Origin: Pararge aegeria
Taxonomy: Eukaryota > Arthropoda > Insecta > Lepidoptera > Nymphalidae
Direction: 5' to 3'
NCBI RefSeq assembly: GCF_905163445.1
Contig: NC_053196.1
Span: 13,045,501 to 13,109,500, forward strand
Length of the DNA: 64,000 bases
Shown here: piece after piece, positions 20,571 to 31,081 of the stretch
Numbering within the stretch: the stretch's first letter is position 1
Layout: each line of letters opens with the position of its first letter
Notes under the pieces: model-generated
Database searches by the model: none
Told to the model about the DNA's origin: nothing
What the model saw: only the letters and a program-made list of their open reading frames with translations
Program-made: the position numbers and the translations under genes

Positions 20571-21295
20571 TCTATAGTAGGTACACAATTAACCCTGTCA
20601 AACCACGTCGACTCACCCACCTGCCTCAAGAATTGGGCAATCAATTGCAAAAAGTAATTTGCAAATCGTCTCGTCATTAGCAAAATGTCAATATCGCGAG
20701 TTAGTGCGTTTTGTCAAAAAAAAAATCCCCCTTTTGAGCTCCCCAGGGGTGAAAATTTAAAAAGTTATATAGGCTTAATCATAGTATTTCGCAAGAATTG
20801 GGCTAATCTCTATTCAAATAAGACTTTTTGAATCAGAATAGCAGTGTCTGAGATAAGCGCATTCAAACAAACTCTTCAACATTATTATTACTATATCTAC
20901 ATATAGATATAGAGAGATTGGAGCTGAGTTGTGCCAATGCTCTATATTATTCTCTCCCAAGAGAGAGAGCAATCCTGAACGTGGCTTATAAGAAAAAAAA
21001 CGTACATTTAACATAAAACATTGTCGCTGGCGATTTTTCTTCGTATATTTTTATTTGATCTTAATCGTCTACAAGACGGATTTACTTGAACAATTTAATA
21101 ATCACGACTGGAATAAGATAAAGTCAGATTTTCATGCGTAGTCACCGAAGAGGGTCTAGGTAGTAAGACACAAAACCAGTTGGAAACAATTCTTATTAGC
21201 ATTTAGAAGTACCCTCTTATTGTTATTATGTATAAGTGAATATTTCAACGATACTGGTAATGTCATGTTATACAAAACCATTTAATTAAGAGCAT
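20571..21295. other. No gene; one possible repeat piece
   Basis: TTCAAATAAGACTTTTTGAA at about 20814, then GTCTGAGATAAGCGCATTCA, resembles a dispersed lepidopteran repeat (memory). The rest is AT-rich, with GAGAGAGA-type purine tracts near 20905 and 20950. Confidence 0.4.
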
Positions 21296-21590
21296 ACTTA
21301 ATCAGCCATTATTGTATGCAGTGCACTGTATCCAAAAATAGTGAAAACGCCCCGCGCAAGTCTCAATTTACACCCGCGGAATGTTGCTAGGTCCCAATTT
21401 TTTTCCCATTTTGCTATTTTATTGTGAACGCTTAAAACATTAGAGGTAAAATAATTACTGTCAACTTCTAAATTGTATGAAGTAACGAACCGTTTGTTCG
21501 AGAAACCAATCTAAAGTGGAGTGGTTTTGATGCCTTAATGTTAGTCGTATACACGGTTTCTGTGTTTTCTTAATTCTGTGTAAAAAACTT
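21296..21590 (+). repeat. Rep-S copy 2
   Basis: TTATTGTATGCAGTGCACTG, CAGTGAAAACGCC, ACACCCGCGGAATGTTGCTA, AAATAATTACTGTCAACTTC, GATGCCTTAATGTTAGTCGT and TCTTAATTCTGT parallel copy 1 throughout. Confidence 0.8.
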
Positions 21591-21780
21591 AAAAACAAAT
21601 AATTTCATGACACTAATTTTGGATTGAACTCTTATAAGAAGTAGTATTTTCGCCAGAAATAGTATTAATTTAGTCTTATAAGATATTCTCGGATAAAATC
21701 ATGGAAAATGACCCTTGATAACTCTTTTGTCCGACAATTTATTTTACACATACAGTATGGTAGTATTTTTATTCTTTTAC

Positions 21781-21978
21781 AAGATAGCCCTTGACTGCAT
21801 TCTCCCTGGTGGTAAGTGATGATGCAGCAAGATGGTAGCGTGTTAACCAGTATGGCAGTTATATTTAACCCATACCTCTAATCGGTTTCTACGTGACATC
21901 GTACCGGAACGCTAAATCGTTTAGCGGCACGTCTTTTTCGGTTGGGTGGTATCTAGCGCCCGAAGCCTCCCAGTAAAT
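21781..21978 (-). mobile_element. SINE-3, head missing
   Basis: AGCCCTTGACTGCATTCTCC, GGTGGTAAGTGATGATGCAG, CCATACCTCTAATCGGTTTC, GGAACGCTAAATCGTTTAGC and CGAAGCCTCCCAG are minus-strand SINE-3. Confidence 0.8.
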
Positions 21979-22549
21979 CGACGAACTACTACGGTGTAAT
22001 CCCACCTTTAAATGTTTGCTTATCGAAGCCTCAATTGTCATTTCATAAGGCACGCCGGCGACTCAACACTGTCAAGCGGCCGTTTTATCTTGGCCCGTGT
22101 CCAGCGGTTCACCTGGTAGTTATCTGGGGTTATTGTAACGAGTGCGGGGGGCGAGGGAGGCCGTTGTAATTTGGCGTTGTGACACATTGTCAGCGGCCGC
22201 ACGATTTCGCTGACCGGCGAGACGTGACGAACTACGCGTGGTCGCCGTTTTTATTTCTGCCAATGACGGGTGTTGAGGCGTGGTGACTGCAGATTCACCG
22301 GCGCAACTAAACACTCTTATTCCACTGCAATAAAGACTATATTTCAGCATCCTTTGCTCTATTATTAGTTGATTGCATCCGGTGAAGAGTGGGAGTGATA
22401 TGGTTTTTTTTTCTGTCATCATAGCGTGTAGTCATACGCCCATTTGGATTCGTTAACTCGAGGGTAATCGATGTTGCGACGATGTTGATTGTTGTTTTCG
22501 AATTTCGATCGATTGTTGTTTAGAAAACAAATACCCATGTGCAGTTTAA
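21979..22549. other. GC-richer unique block
   Basis: From about 22020 to 22330 the sequence is clearly GC-richer (AAGCGGCCG, CAGCGGCCGC, GACCGGCGAGACGTGACG) and matches no repeat here. The minus frame 22120-22422 (100 codons) is Ser/Thr/Arg-rich with no domain. It could be an exon, a regulatory block or neither. Confidence 0.3.
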
Positions 22550-22765
22550 CGGAAAATGTTTGTGTGATGAACTGATGATGATTTTCTGTGTATGGGTGTT
22601 TATATGAATGTTATAAGTATTTATGTATATTATTCATTAAAAAATATTCATCAGTCATTTTGGTACCCATAACACAAGCTACGCTTTCTTTGGGGCTAGA
22701 TGGCGATGTGTGTATTGCCGTAGTATAATTATTATTTTAATAAAAAAATAAAAAAAAAATCACAT
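22550..22765 (+). mobile_element. SINE-1, 5'-truncated
   Basis: Starts at GGAAAATGTTTGTGTGATGA just after the expected B box. It continues through CCATAACACAAGCTACGC and GGGGCTAGATGGCGATGTGT to an A-rich tail. The tRNA head is absent. Confidence 0.85.
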
Positions 22766-22929
22766 TTTATTTATACAACGCGTTAATGCAAACTACATTA
22801 TACTTCACAGGCTTTAGACGTACATTATGTACCTACTGTCTTTAATAATTTTAGATAAGTAAATAGATGTTGCAAGAAATAAAAGGCTCTTTGATTTTTA
22901 TTTTATTAAATACCTACTGTAGATTATAA

Positions 22930-23440
22930 AAGTGTGTTGCTATGGATGAAACGAGGCCACTATGGCTCTCTTAAGAAGGATCACGGTAACTGAGCGGGCG
23001 ATGGAGAGTTTTGCTCCGATTATCTATAATTTATCAAATCAGGAATAAGGACATCCGTAGATACGTACGGACGGTAACTAGTGTTACCGACATAGCTCAA
23101 CGAGTCGTGAAGTTGGAATGGTAATGGGTGGGCACATAGCTTGGAGATTCGTTGGATGTTAGCGCCATAAGGTAATGGAATGGCGACCTCGCACTAGTAA
23201 CCTCGCAGAGCGTTGATAGACCCCCGACGAGGTGGACAGATGACATCAAACGAGTGGTAGAGAGCTGCTGGACCGAAGCGGCTCTCTGCGACTCAACAAC
23301 TCAAAAAGGCAATACTATTAAGAACTCCCTACAATAGGTATACCTTTTTCAGCATTGGACGTCCATTAGTTGACATGTAGAGAACAAATAATAGTGAATT
23401 TCAAAGACTTGGATGCCCAGCAGTTGACGTCCACCGCTTA
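22930..23440 (+). pseudogene. RTE-type LINE reverse transcriptase C-terminus, decayed
   Basis: The plus strand retains GAGCGGGCGATGGAGAG, GTACCTACGGACGG-like and ACCGACATAGCTCAACGAGT, AAGTTGGAATGG, GGGCACATAGCTTGGAGATT, CGACGAGGTGGACAGATGAC and ATCAAACGAGTGGTAGAGAG. These are nucleotide relics of the conserved ...VTDIA.R...LKW.WAGHIA......RR.RG.P..RWTDDIKRV... end of RTE ORFs. The frame is broken by indels and stops. Confidence 0.7.
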
Positions 23441-23849
23441 AGATGACGATGATACCTGTGTATTGTTTCAAAGTTATTTCTATTATCTATATCAAATTAA
23501 AACGTTCGTTATTAGAGATCAAATAACGCGTACCTCCGATTTAACAGTAACGTAATTATTGTAGTTGGAATTCTGTAAAGTAATCCGGTCGAGATATCTC
23601 CGAGATTTGATTGGGCTTTATGTATCGTCCGCCATTCTGATTATGACGTGACTGGCACATCTGTCTGGCCGTAGCACGCGCCTCCCGCCAAAACGCGGGT
23701 TCAATGACCTTTTGGATTATTGAAAAAAAAAGTTGTGTCGCTTGGTAGCAATGTCACTATAATTTTATGCGTTAAATTTTGTCTCACATTTGAAGGCTCC
23801 TGATATAAATATCTTAAGAGATAAGTTATCATTGTGTACTGCCTGTCCT
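23441..23849. other. No gene recognised
   Basis: Unique sequence with a GC-rich TGGCCGTAGCACGCGCCTCC near 23670. Confidence 0.45.
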
Positions 23850-24130
23850 TTTTTTCATGTTTATTATTGACCCCCCGCAATACCCCGTGTGTTTGTGTGT
23901 CTGTCTGTCTGTTGCGTCATCGGCCCGAATTTAATAACGGATTTTAATTATTTTGTTTTTGAAATTGATCGGGAGTGTTCTTAGCTATTTTTGATGAAAA
24001 TCGGTCCAAGATGGCCGCCACCACAAAATGGCGGGTTTAAAAATTTTTCACTACTCTTGAGGGAGTGAGATCGGTATTAAATGAAAGGGTACTTGACTAG
24101 TATGTTCAATATATTTAAAGCTTTTATATG
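23850..24130. repeat. Rep-N (recalled dispersed repeat)
   Basis: TGTGTCTGTCTGTCTGTTGC, GATCGGGAGTGTTCTTAGCT, ATCGGTCCAAGATGGCCGCC and AAATGAAAGGGTACTTGACT belong to a dispersed lepidopteran repeat I recall but cannot classify. One copy here. Confidence 0.45.
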
Positions 24131-24382
24131 GAAATTGTAAAAAAATGTAAAGGAAAGTCCAATTAAATAAGGGACACGGTGATAAGTGATTTTATTCCAA
24201 TAGGCAAAGTAGAATTCTACTATTTCGTGTTGCAATGGGTCAAAGTACACGGACAAATTTTTGGTCTGGTAAAAACGTGCCGGTTTGCGTCACCAATGAC
24301 GTTGACTTGCTGACGTATTTCGCCACACTAGCGACGCGTATAGTATAGCAGTGTACAGCAGTTTATTTTATTGCGAATTGAT

Positions 24383-24476
24383 ACACTTCACACACCTCTG
24401 AGAACATTATGCAGAACTCTGCTGCTGCATGCTGGTTTCCTCACTATATTTTCCTTCAACGTTAAAGGAAAGTGAC
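24383..24476 (-). mobile_element. SINE-2 middle fragment
   Basis: CTCTGAGAACATTATGCAGA, GCATGCTGGTTTCCTCAC and TTTTCCTTCAACGTTAAAGG are minus-strand SINE-2. A GCTGCT insertion replaces part of CTCAGG. Confidence 0.7.
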
Positions 24477-25014
24477 CGCGCCACTGTTTTGAGTTTTTAC
24501 TTCAATCTGCAGGCCTTATGATTTCCCCATTTTTTTTTTTTTTTTTTTTACATTTTTCACCGTCTCACTATCACTCTCACTCCCTTTTTGAACTGGTACT
24601 ATTCTAATAGGAGAGAGGGAATAAAAGCATTGACCCACAACGCTGTTCTAATGCTGCTTTGCGGGCTTTAATTAATAACACATGATAGTGATAATACAGC
24701 AAGATACCGCTTTACGTGTTTACAAAGCACGGGGTGTGAACACCGCCTAATTGCGGCACTTCGTAGATAGACAAACTCATTATCTAACAATTAAAAAGTG
24801 GTAGGTACTACAGCCATGCTTCTTTCTGCCGCCAAGTAGCATTGCTGTGTTCCGGTTTAAAGGACTTGGTTGCTGCTGTTATTACAGGTACACGAGGCCC
24901 AAACAAACCCTCAGGTTAGACACAAAGCGGCACTTTATGGGACATGTTCCATGCATGACCGCGAAACATAACTCTATTAATAGGCAATGTTAACGTACTG
25001 GTTTACATTATTTA
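24477..25014. other. Poly-T tract and possible LINE scraps
   Basis: About 22 T at 24529-24551. GTTTACAAAGCACGGGGTGT near 24720 and GTTCTATAAAGCACAGGGCA near 28170 share a ...AAAGCACGGGG pattern of a dispersed repeat. No coding signal. Confidence 0.4.
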
Positions 25015-25272
25015 TCTTATTTTTTTTTTTTTTACAATAAACACATCGCCATCTAGCCCCGAACTAAGCGTAGCTTGTGTTATGGATACTAAGATAACTG
25101 ATGAATTATTATATGAATAATATACGTAAATACTTATAATATATAGATAAAAACCTAGACACTGAAAAACATTCATGTTCATCACACAAACATTGTCCAG
25201 TTGTGGGAATCGAACCCACGGCCTTGGCTCAGAAAGCAGGTTCGTTGCCCACTGCGCCAATCAGCCGTCAAT
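25015..25272 (-). mobile_element. SINE-1, near full length with head
   Basis: Minus-strand head TTGGCGCAGTGGGCAACGAA and B box GGTTCGATTCCCAC are intact. The body has TTTCAGTGTCTAGG, CCATAACACAAGCTACGC and TAGATGGCGATGTG, and an A-run tail. One of the best-preserved copies. Confidence 0.9.
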
Positions 25273-25528
25273 TCCGAAGATATTTGACGTTTAGGTATAT
25301 GTAATGTCTTATGATTATGGTTTACTGAACAACAAGGAAATATTATTCATGTTTTTTTGATTCCTCAACTAAGGATTGTCTGGACATCGCTCCAAGCTAT
25401 ATATGCTTATTTTTATTTTTTTATAATTTTAATTTTCGTTTTCTTTCTTTATGTGCAATAAAGAAACGATTTTTTTATACATGGATAGATAGAATTTTCT
25501 ACCTATTTTTTTTTAACACAAATGAAGC

Positions 25529-25826
25529 GGTGGAAATCCCGTGGTTAAGACTTCGGCTTCACTTACGAAGGGTTGATATTGAATCCCAGCACACACCTCT
25601 AACTTTTCTGTGCGTTTTAATTAAACTATCACTTGCTTCAGCGATGAAAGAAAAACATCATGAGGATACCCGCATGCCTGAGAGTTCTCCATAATGTTCT
25701 CGAAGGCGTGTGCAGTCCACCAATCCGCACCAGGTCAGCGGGGTGGACTACGGTCTGAACTCTTCTCATTGAGGGAGGACTTTGGTCTCTATAGTGGGCC
25801 GGTAATCCGTTTATATGATAATGTCT
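25529..25826 (+). mobile_element. SINE-2, near full length
   Basis: ATCCCGTGGTTAAGACTTCG, TTGAATCCCAGCACACACC, CTTCAGCGATGAAAG, GCATGCCTGAGAGTTCTCCA, TAATGTTCTCGAAGGCGTGT, GTCCACCAATCCGCACC and ATAGTGGGCCGGTAATCC. The B box is degenerate. The 87-codon plus frame at 25694 is translated SINE. Confidence 0.85.
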
Positions 25827-26724
25827 TGATGTTATATTATGTTGGTATCCACGGCAGAAGCCTTCTGCAATACAAAAACACAGCCTTTACAAATTTGGAT
25901 AATTTAATCCCCAATTCTATACAAGACTCAAACAGAAAGTGTTGCTCAGTAACTTAACATGTTACAAAAGATTTCGATTAAATCTGGCTCATTTCGTTTC
26001 CCAAGACATTACGTGCAAGTAATAGTCGAGTTATCGACGACATATCTCGATATATCGATAACATTCACACATAGCACACGCTCTTGCCCGTCGTGTCAAT
26101 AGAGATGGGCCGGCGGGTGCTTTGTTGGCCGTATCGAATATCGATATCGATTTTTCTACGGCGGTCCTGTCACTCAAACGTTTTTGGTTTTTATACGTTC
26201 CTTGATAAGTAATAATAATATATCGCTGTGTTGCAGTTAAGGATGGAATCTGGTCAGTATGAATAGTGACAGATTATTTTTCCTAGATTAAATAGTTTGT
26301 AGTTGTAGATATAATGTATATATATATATATTTATATATATGTATACTAAATTAAATAAAATGCATCCGTAGATAAGTATATGAGATATTCGAACTGAAT
26401 AAGTACATTTATTTTGGTTATGATGTTTATAAAAATCGGCTGTCGTACTGGCAACGCGCATAGGGCGACTGGCAAAGCGTCTAGTGATTGAAACAAATGT
26501 ACGAAATAAAACCAAGTATGTATACCACAATAGTGGCGATCGGCGGAACGTCGCTAACCATACATACATTTATTTACATCGCCCGCAAATTCATGCGACG
26601 CAATTTGTCCTGTTGCCAGCACGTTAGGTAGGTATATCATCGGCTAATACAGTTTATAGCCTTAAAAGTCTATAGTTTATACTCTATAAAGTCTATTCTC
26701 TAAAACAGTCTCTACTATGAGAGT
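25827..26724. other. No gene recognised
   Basis: Contains a GC-richer patch with clustered ATCGATA-type sequence at 26030-26160 (TCGATATATCGATAAC, ATCGAATATCGATATCGAT) and an AT microsatellite at 26315-26343. Confidence 0.45.
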
Positions 26725-26776
26725 TTAGGACGTTCCCAGCAGTTGGAATTGGTTGCGGTTGATCATGATGATGGAT
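26725..26776 (+). mobile_element. RTE-like LINE 3' tip
   Basis: AGGACGTTCCCAGCAGTTGG, GGTTGATCATGATGATGG: the last about 50 bp of the RTE-type element with its ATG-repeat tail (compare 2905 and, reversed, 44240 and 60395). Confidence 0.5.
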
Positions 26777-27540
26777 ACAGTTTCATTTTACGTTGCCGAT
26801 ATTTATCGAAGTTCCAGTGATTGCCAGTTTGACTGCAACATGTAATAATTACATTGATGGTATTAAGTTGTGTACAGACGTGAGATATCGGGCGGATCTT
26901 AAATGGCGGCCACGGGCCACGATTCTTCGAAGATAGTTTTAACACTCGGATTTTAATGGAAATTTCATTAGCTCGGACCTTAAAATTAATGATATATATT
27001 GGTCAAGAAGAAGAATTTGGAGGAGATTTTCTAATTTCAAAAGAATTATAAATATCAGAGTTTAATCTTACGTCTTTATTGTACAACATAACTTATTGTA
27101 AACTCAAACAAAACTATAATAATATCTTATTCATTCTCCTTTCGTCCATTCCTGCCTCTTTATTTTCTTCAGTAGCGTTCCTTTTTCAAATCTTTTTCTA
27201 AGCCACAATACCACCTCGAACCAAGATTGTTTTTTTTATTTACCCGTTTAACGAATCTGAATTCCTTTTTTTTTAAATTTCCACCAGTTCGCATATAATG
27301 CATAACTTTTGCCATCCCGATCTAAGATCGTTTTAAAAAAAAAAGGCAAAAGCAGTTTTGCTTAATATAAGGCTAAGTCAACTGTTTGTATAAACTTTAT
27401 GTTTTGAAGGCCTAAAGACAGATGTCAGAACGCGTTCTTTACAAAAATAAAGAGTGTCCATTCAGTTCAACGACCTACCGTTAAAAAGTTACGGACAATG
27501 GCGAAAAAAGTAGGTAAATTTCAAAATACAATGTCAATAG
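26777..27540. other. No gene recognised
   Basis: AT-rich; no repeats found. Confidence 0.45.
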
Positions 27541-27600
27541 CCGCCGGCCGGTGGACCTGCCCTACGCGCCCTTGACTTGAGATAAAAACGGGGAGGGAGA

Positions 27601-27638
27601 TGACCCACCCCTCCGTGCGGCGATCGGGGGGTGGGTCA
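27601..27638. repeat. GC-rich 11-bp inverted repeat
   Basis: TGACCCACCCC (27601-27611) and GGGGTGGGTCA (27628-27638) flank a 16-nt GC-rich spacer. The surrounding 100 bp (27541-27640) is the most GC-rich patch nearby. Confidence 0.8.
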
Positions 27639-28260
27639 CTTCATTGCTTCATCCCCTTATAGTATTCCAAAAGAAAAGTTGCTTTCAAGTTCAAACTTAT
27701 TTCAACTTATTTTTTTCCGCAAATTTTTCCGCTTTGCATAGAAGGCAATTCAATAATAAATTGCAAGTTATTTACCACTTTGTGCAATATTATTTTTAAT
27801 GAATAAAATGCCGCACAAGTCTAGTTATGAGCATGAGCACTAGGTCCTAGATTCAATTCCTGAATTGGGCCATGAAGTTTTAGGTATTGGCTTTCTATCT
27901 ATGGACGGAAAAAGGGTTCCATTTGAACCATTTTTGTACGGAACCTTATAAAACAGTTCAGGTAGGTATAACGAAGTATTTATTTGTTCTAACTGCATAG
28001 CCCTTAAAAAACAAAACAAGGTATGTCTGACTAAGAACATTATTATCAGCTCATCGCATAGAAGATATAGTTTTGGAGCATTTACCCACGACGACGCTTC
28101 AATGCGGGCTGGTGTTAACGACTATCACAAGTTAGTCATAGTAACCGGTACCGACAAGACGGCTTAACGTGTTCTATAAAGCACAGGGCACCGCCATCTT
28201 CCTAACTTGGGCTGGAATTGAAAATGCTTTCACAGAAACAAAACAATAACGTATAATTTT
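27639..28260. other. No gene; one dispersed-repeat scrap
   Basis: ACGGCTTAACGTGTTCTATA then AAGCACAGGGC near 28160 recalls a common lepidopteran repeat; the rest is unassigned. Confidence 0.4.
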
Positions 28261-28530
28261 AAAGCGGTAATAGCCTAGTGCTTAGGGCGTTTCCCTATCT
28301 TTCGACGGGAGCGAGTTCGATCCCTGGCACGGAACTCTAACTTTTCGGAGTTATGTGCGCGTTCCAGTTAAATGGAGAAAGAATATGTCGTGAAATATCC
28401 TGCATGCCTGAGAGCTCTCCAAACGTTATCAAAAGGCAAGTGAAGTTTACCAATACGCACTTGACCAGCGTGGTGGACTGTGGCCCAAACCCGTATAGTG
28501 GGCCGGTAAATGGTTGGTAATGATAACGAT
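28261..28530 (+). mobile_element. SINE-2, near full length
   Basis: The head TAATAGCCTAGTGCTTAGGG (A box) and B box GAGTTCGATCCCTGGC are well kept. Then CTAACTTTTCGGAGTTATGT, CTGCATGCCTGAGAGCTCTC, ACCAGCGTGGTGGACTGTGG and TAGTGGGCCGGTAAATGG, ending in a GATAACGATAA tail. Confidence 0.88.
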
Positions 28531-28539
28531 AAACAATTT

Positions 28540-28617
28540 TTGGTCCGACACGGGATACAAACCCATGACCTTGTGATCCGAAGTTGAACATGCTAACCAC
28601 GAGACCAACGACGCAGT
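28540..28617 (-). mobile_element. tRNA-like SINE head, fourth family
   Basis: The minus strand reads TTGGTCTCGTGGTTAGCATG (A box), then AACTTCGGATCACAAGG and GGTTTGTATCCCGTG (B box region). The spacing is tRNA-like but the head differs from SINE-1, -2 and -3. No body could be delimited. Confidence 0.5.
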
Positions 28618-28672
28618 TAACCCTAAATAATTACACTCTACTTACCTCTTCTAACTCACTTTACTTTACTTC

Positions 28673-28989
28673 ATCATCATCATCATCATATCAACCAAAT
28701 ACCGGTCCACTTCTTCTCAGGGCACAGGTCTCCTCCCACAATGAGAAGGGATTAAGGCCTAAGTCCACCACGCTGGCCTATTACGGATTGGTGGACTCCA
28801 CGCATCCTTGAGAACATTATGGAGATCTCTCAGGCTTGCAGGTTTTCTCACGATGTTTTCCTTCACCGTTGAAGCAAGTGGTATTTGGATTGCCCAAAAC
28901 TTAGAAAAGTTAGAGCTGCGTGCTGGGATACGAATTTGGCCCCCGAAAGAGAAGTCGGAGTCGTACTCACTGAGCTATCACCGCTAACA
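28673..28989 (-). mobile_element. SINE-2, full-length reference copy
   Basis: Tail (ATC)6 from 28672, CACAGGTCTCCTCCCACAAT, GAGAAGGGATTAAGGC, GGTGGACTCCACGCATCC, GAGAACATTATGGAGATC, CACGATGTTTTCCTTCACCG, then head with GCTGCGTGCTGGGATACGAA and TCACTGAGCTATCACCGCTA. Complete from tail to head; useful as the family reference. Confidence 0.9.
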
Positions 28990-29115
28990 ACAAATTTTAC
29001 TTAGTACTTACTTACGTCACTTTTTAGGACTGCCTTGTAAAAATAAGACGCGGTTCTTTTATTTTATTAAAAGTTAAGATTTAACCTAAGTATTTATGTA
29101 TAATTTTCTGAAAAA

Positions 29116-29166
29116 TATTCATCAGTAATCTTAGTACCCATAACACAAGCTACGCTTACTTTGGGG
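29116..29166 (+). mobile_element. SINE-1 3' fragment
   Basis: TATTCATCAGTAATCTTAGT, ACCCATAACACAAGCTACGC and TTACTTTGGGGCT; ends before TAGATGGCG. Confidence 0.75.
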
Positions 29167-29277
29167 CTTTCTTGTAACAATAAGAAAAATTAAAAAATTA
29201 TGATTCAAAAGTGCAGTCCGGTTTAAAATCATTCGGCCTTTGACTAAATTTTCTATAATAGATTTGATTTTCTCGTA

Positions 29278-29420
29278 TGCCTTCGGTTGCCTTTAAGAGA
29301 TCGCTATATAGCGATAAGGCCGCCAAATTGTACGTTCTACCTTATTGTGCCGTTGTATATGTATATCTGTGAATTTTCTCTGTGGTGTACAATAAAAGTG
29401 TATTTATTCATTCATTCATA
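29278..29420 (+). mobile_element. LINE-E 3' end with (ATTC)n tail
   Basis: TTGCCTTTAAGAGATCGCTA, TATAGCGATAAGGCCGCC, CTGTGGTGTACAATAAAAGT and TATTCATTCATTCAT. The GATCGCTATATAGCGATA core is itself palindromic. Confidence 0.85.
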
Positions 29421-29629
29421 GATCAATTAATAAAAAATAAAAATTAAATCTTTTATTTTGGAAAAAAATATCACACAGCAATTAACATATAAAGTACGAG
29501 TTACATAAAAAATTTGTCATCGACAACTTAAACTATATAAAAAAAAAGAAAGGATCTTAAAATAAGGTAACAAAACAAACTTAAATAAGCTAAAACGAAC
29601 AATTATAGTAATTACTTTTAACATTGAAA

Positions 29630-29712
29630 AATATAAAAATAAAACGGTAAAAATATTAAAGTGTAAGTGGCATCAGCTGATCGTAAAGTCCCCTCGGTGG
29701 GGGCGGCCTTGA
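29630..29712 (-). repeat. Rep-Q copy 1
   Basis: AATAAAACGGTAAAAATATT, GTGTAAGTGGCATCAGCTGA and CCCCTCGGTGGGGGCGG are shared with 31082-31165. Probably a LINE 3' end read in reverse. Confidence 0.65.
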
Positions 29713-29845
29713 ACCGCGACCCCACTATTGAAATTAAAAACTCCGTGCTTCGAGGTTACTGGCGCTTTGCACTTTGATATCACCCAGCAGATTTAGGACG
29801 GTTCAATGACCTGGCCAAAATGTATAGGGGTCTTTTCTTTACTTA

Positions 29846-30029
29846 ACTTCGTCGGAAGACTACGGCCTTGGCTAGTTACCACGTTACTGACAAAGTCGTG
29901 ACGCTTAGCGATTTTATGATGTCGCGTAAGACCAATTAGGGTTATAAATCTTAGACTGCATCATCACTTACCATCAGGTGAGATTGCAGTCAAGGGCTAA
30001 CCTGTGGGATTGATAACTAAAAAAAAAAA
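29846..30029 (+). mobile_element. SINE-3, head missing
   Basis: CGGCCTTGGCTAGTTACCAC, GACAAAGTCGTGACGCTTAG, GACTGCATCATCACTTACCA, GGTGAGATTGCAGTCAAGGG and an A10 tail. Confidence 0.82.
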
Positions 30030-30057
30030 GGCTCTAACTATACTTATAGAATAGAAT

Positions 30058-30160
30058 ATAATAGAAGAAGTCTTTATTGCACATACTAGAAATCTAGGTT
30101 AACAAAACAAATGATAATAGAAAATATATGCGTAAAGGCGGCCTTATCGTTATTAATAGA
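30058..30160 (-). mobile_element. LINE-E 3' end, fragment
   Basis: AAGAAGTCTTTATTGCACAT then AAAGGCGGCCTTATCG is LINE-E reversed, ending before the GATCTCT block. Confidence 0.65.
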
Positions 30161-30175
30161 CTTATTACAGCTGAA

Positions 30176-30520
30176 TGCATGAATGTATTTCAGTGTCTGG
30201 GTGTCCTGTATATTATATGTATTTATGTATATTATTCATATCACATAATCTTTAGGGAAATTATATCTGTATTATTATTTAAGTGTTTCTTTTTAGTTTC
30301 AATTTTAATTTTATCTTTAATTTTTTTTGAATTTAATTCCAAGTTGTGTACACATACTTTGAAGTTGTAGCGGTTGTAGCTTAGAACAAAACTTGTTATT
30401 ACTCATATTTAGATCTACTTTTAGTTATTACCTGTTTTGTGTACCTTATAACAATAAACAATAAACATAAAAATATTCAACAGTCATCTTAGTACCCATA
30501 ACACATAAGCTACGCTTTTT
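30176..30520 (+). mobile_element. SINE-1 interrupted by a 218-bp insertion
   Basis: ATGAATGTATTTCAGTGTCT, GGGTGTCC and TATGTATATTATTCAT stop at 30245. SINE-1 resumes at 30464 with AAAATATTCAACAGTCATCT, then TTAGTACCCATAACACATAA. The insert (30246-30463) ends CAATAAACAATAAACATA and looks like a poly(A)-signal-bearing 3' end; CATA sits at both edges. Confidence 0.7.
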
Positions 30521-30578
30521 ATAAGTTTTATTAGTGTTTTTACCTACACTTGGAGGAATTATCAATTTTATAAATTTA

Positions 30579-30708
30579 AAATGCATATAAAAAATTTCGG
30601 AACCGACAGGATTTGAACCTGCGACTCTCGGGCAATCACGGCCTGAGCGCTTTCACCAATTAAGCTACGGCTCTCCTACCGTCGATGCCGAAATTAGTAT
30701 ATGCATTT
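30579..30708. mobile_element. TIR-bounded element enclosing a tRNA-like sequence
   Basis: AAATGCATATAAAAAATTTC at 30579 and GAAATTAGTATATGCATTT ending at 30708 are inverted repeats matching at about 19 of 21 positions. They enclose a tRNA-like sequence almost exactly, an unusual layout for a SINE. Confidence 0.6.
30602..30677 (-). tRNA. tRNA-like sequence, probably repeat-derived, not a functional tRNA
   Basis: Minus strand: acceptor arms AGAGCCG and CGGTTCC pair at 6 of 7. TA then a D arm with stem GCTT/AAGC; A box TAGCTTAATTGG and B box GGTTCAAATCC fit pol III promoter consensus; T arm stem GCAGG/CCTGT closes with one wobble. The anticodon arm is abnormal: CAGGC and GCCCG pair with one mismatch around CGTGATT, and three bases rather than one separate it from the D arm. 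A cloverleaf is possible but imperfect, and a TIR pair surrounds it, so I favour a SINE- or MITE-borne tRNA relic. Confidence 0.35.
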
Positions 30709-30884
30709 CACATCAGTCTTATAGCGACTGTAGCGTCATCTAGTAGGAAACGTTGCAGTTTCAATCTACTTTTCAAAGGTCCATATTCCAATGAGACATG
30801 TTTGAAACAAGAGATGACACATTGCTTTTTTATATTTTTATAATTTTTATTAGTTTTTATTTTTTATATACATTTTAAATTTAT

Positions 30885-30955
30885 AAAACAAGCTACGCTT
30901 ACTTTGGGACTAGATGACGATGTAATCATTGTCGTAATATATTTATTTATTTACT
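30885..30955 (+). mobile_element. SINE-1 3' fragment with TTTA tail
   Basis: ACAAGCTACGCTTACTTTGG, GACTAGATGACGATG and TATTTATTTATTTA. Confidence 0.75.
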
Positions 30956-30957
30956 GC

Positions 30958-31017
30958 TGGACTAAAGGCCTCTCCCAACTGGAGAGTTTGCCCATAATCA
31001 CCACACTGGGTGGCATG
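30958..31017. mobile_element. LINE 3' scrap
   Basis: GGACTAAAGGCCTCTCCCAA, CTGGAGAGTTTGCCCATAAT and CACCACACTGGGTGG match a dispersed lepidopteran LINE 3' region recalled from memory; one copy here. Confidence 0.5.
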
Positions 31018-31081
31018 GTGATGATGTTACTACTACCATGCATTAATTAATTCATTCATAGATCAATTACTTTGTTAACAT

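Noticed and set aside
22120..22422. 100-codon Ser/Arg-rich minus frame as a gene
   Set aside because: GC-rich DNA opens frames by chance; no domain, no supporting splice or codon evidence.
30602..30677. Functional nuclear tRNA gene
   Set aside because: Acceptor mismatch at position 1, abnormal spacing before the anticodon stem with a mismatch in it, and enclosure in inverted repeats. Kept as tRNA-like only. A covariance-model scan would settle it.
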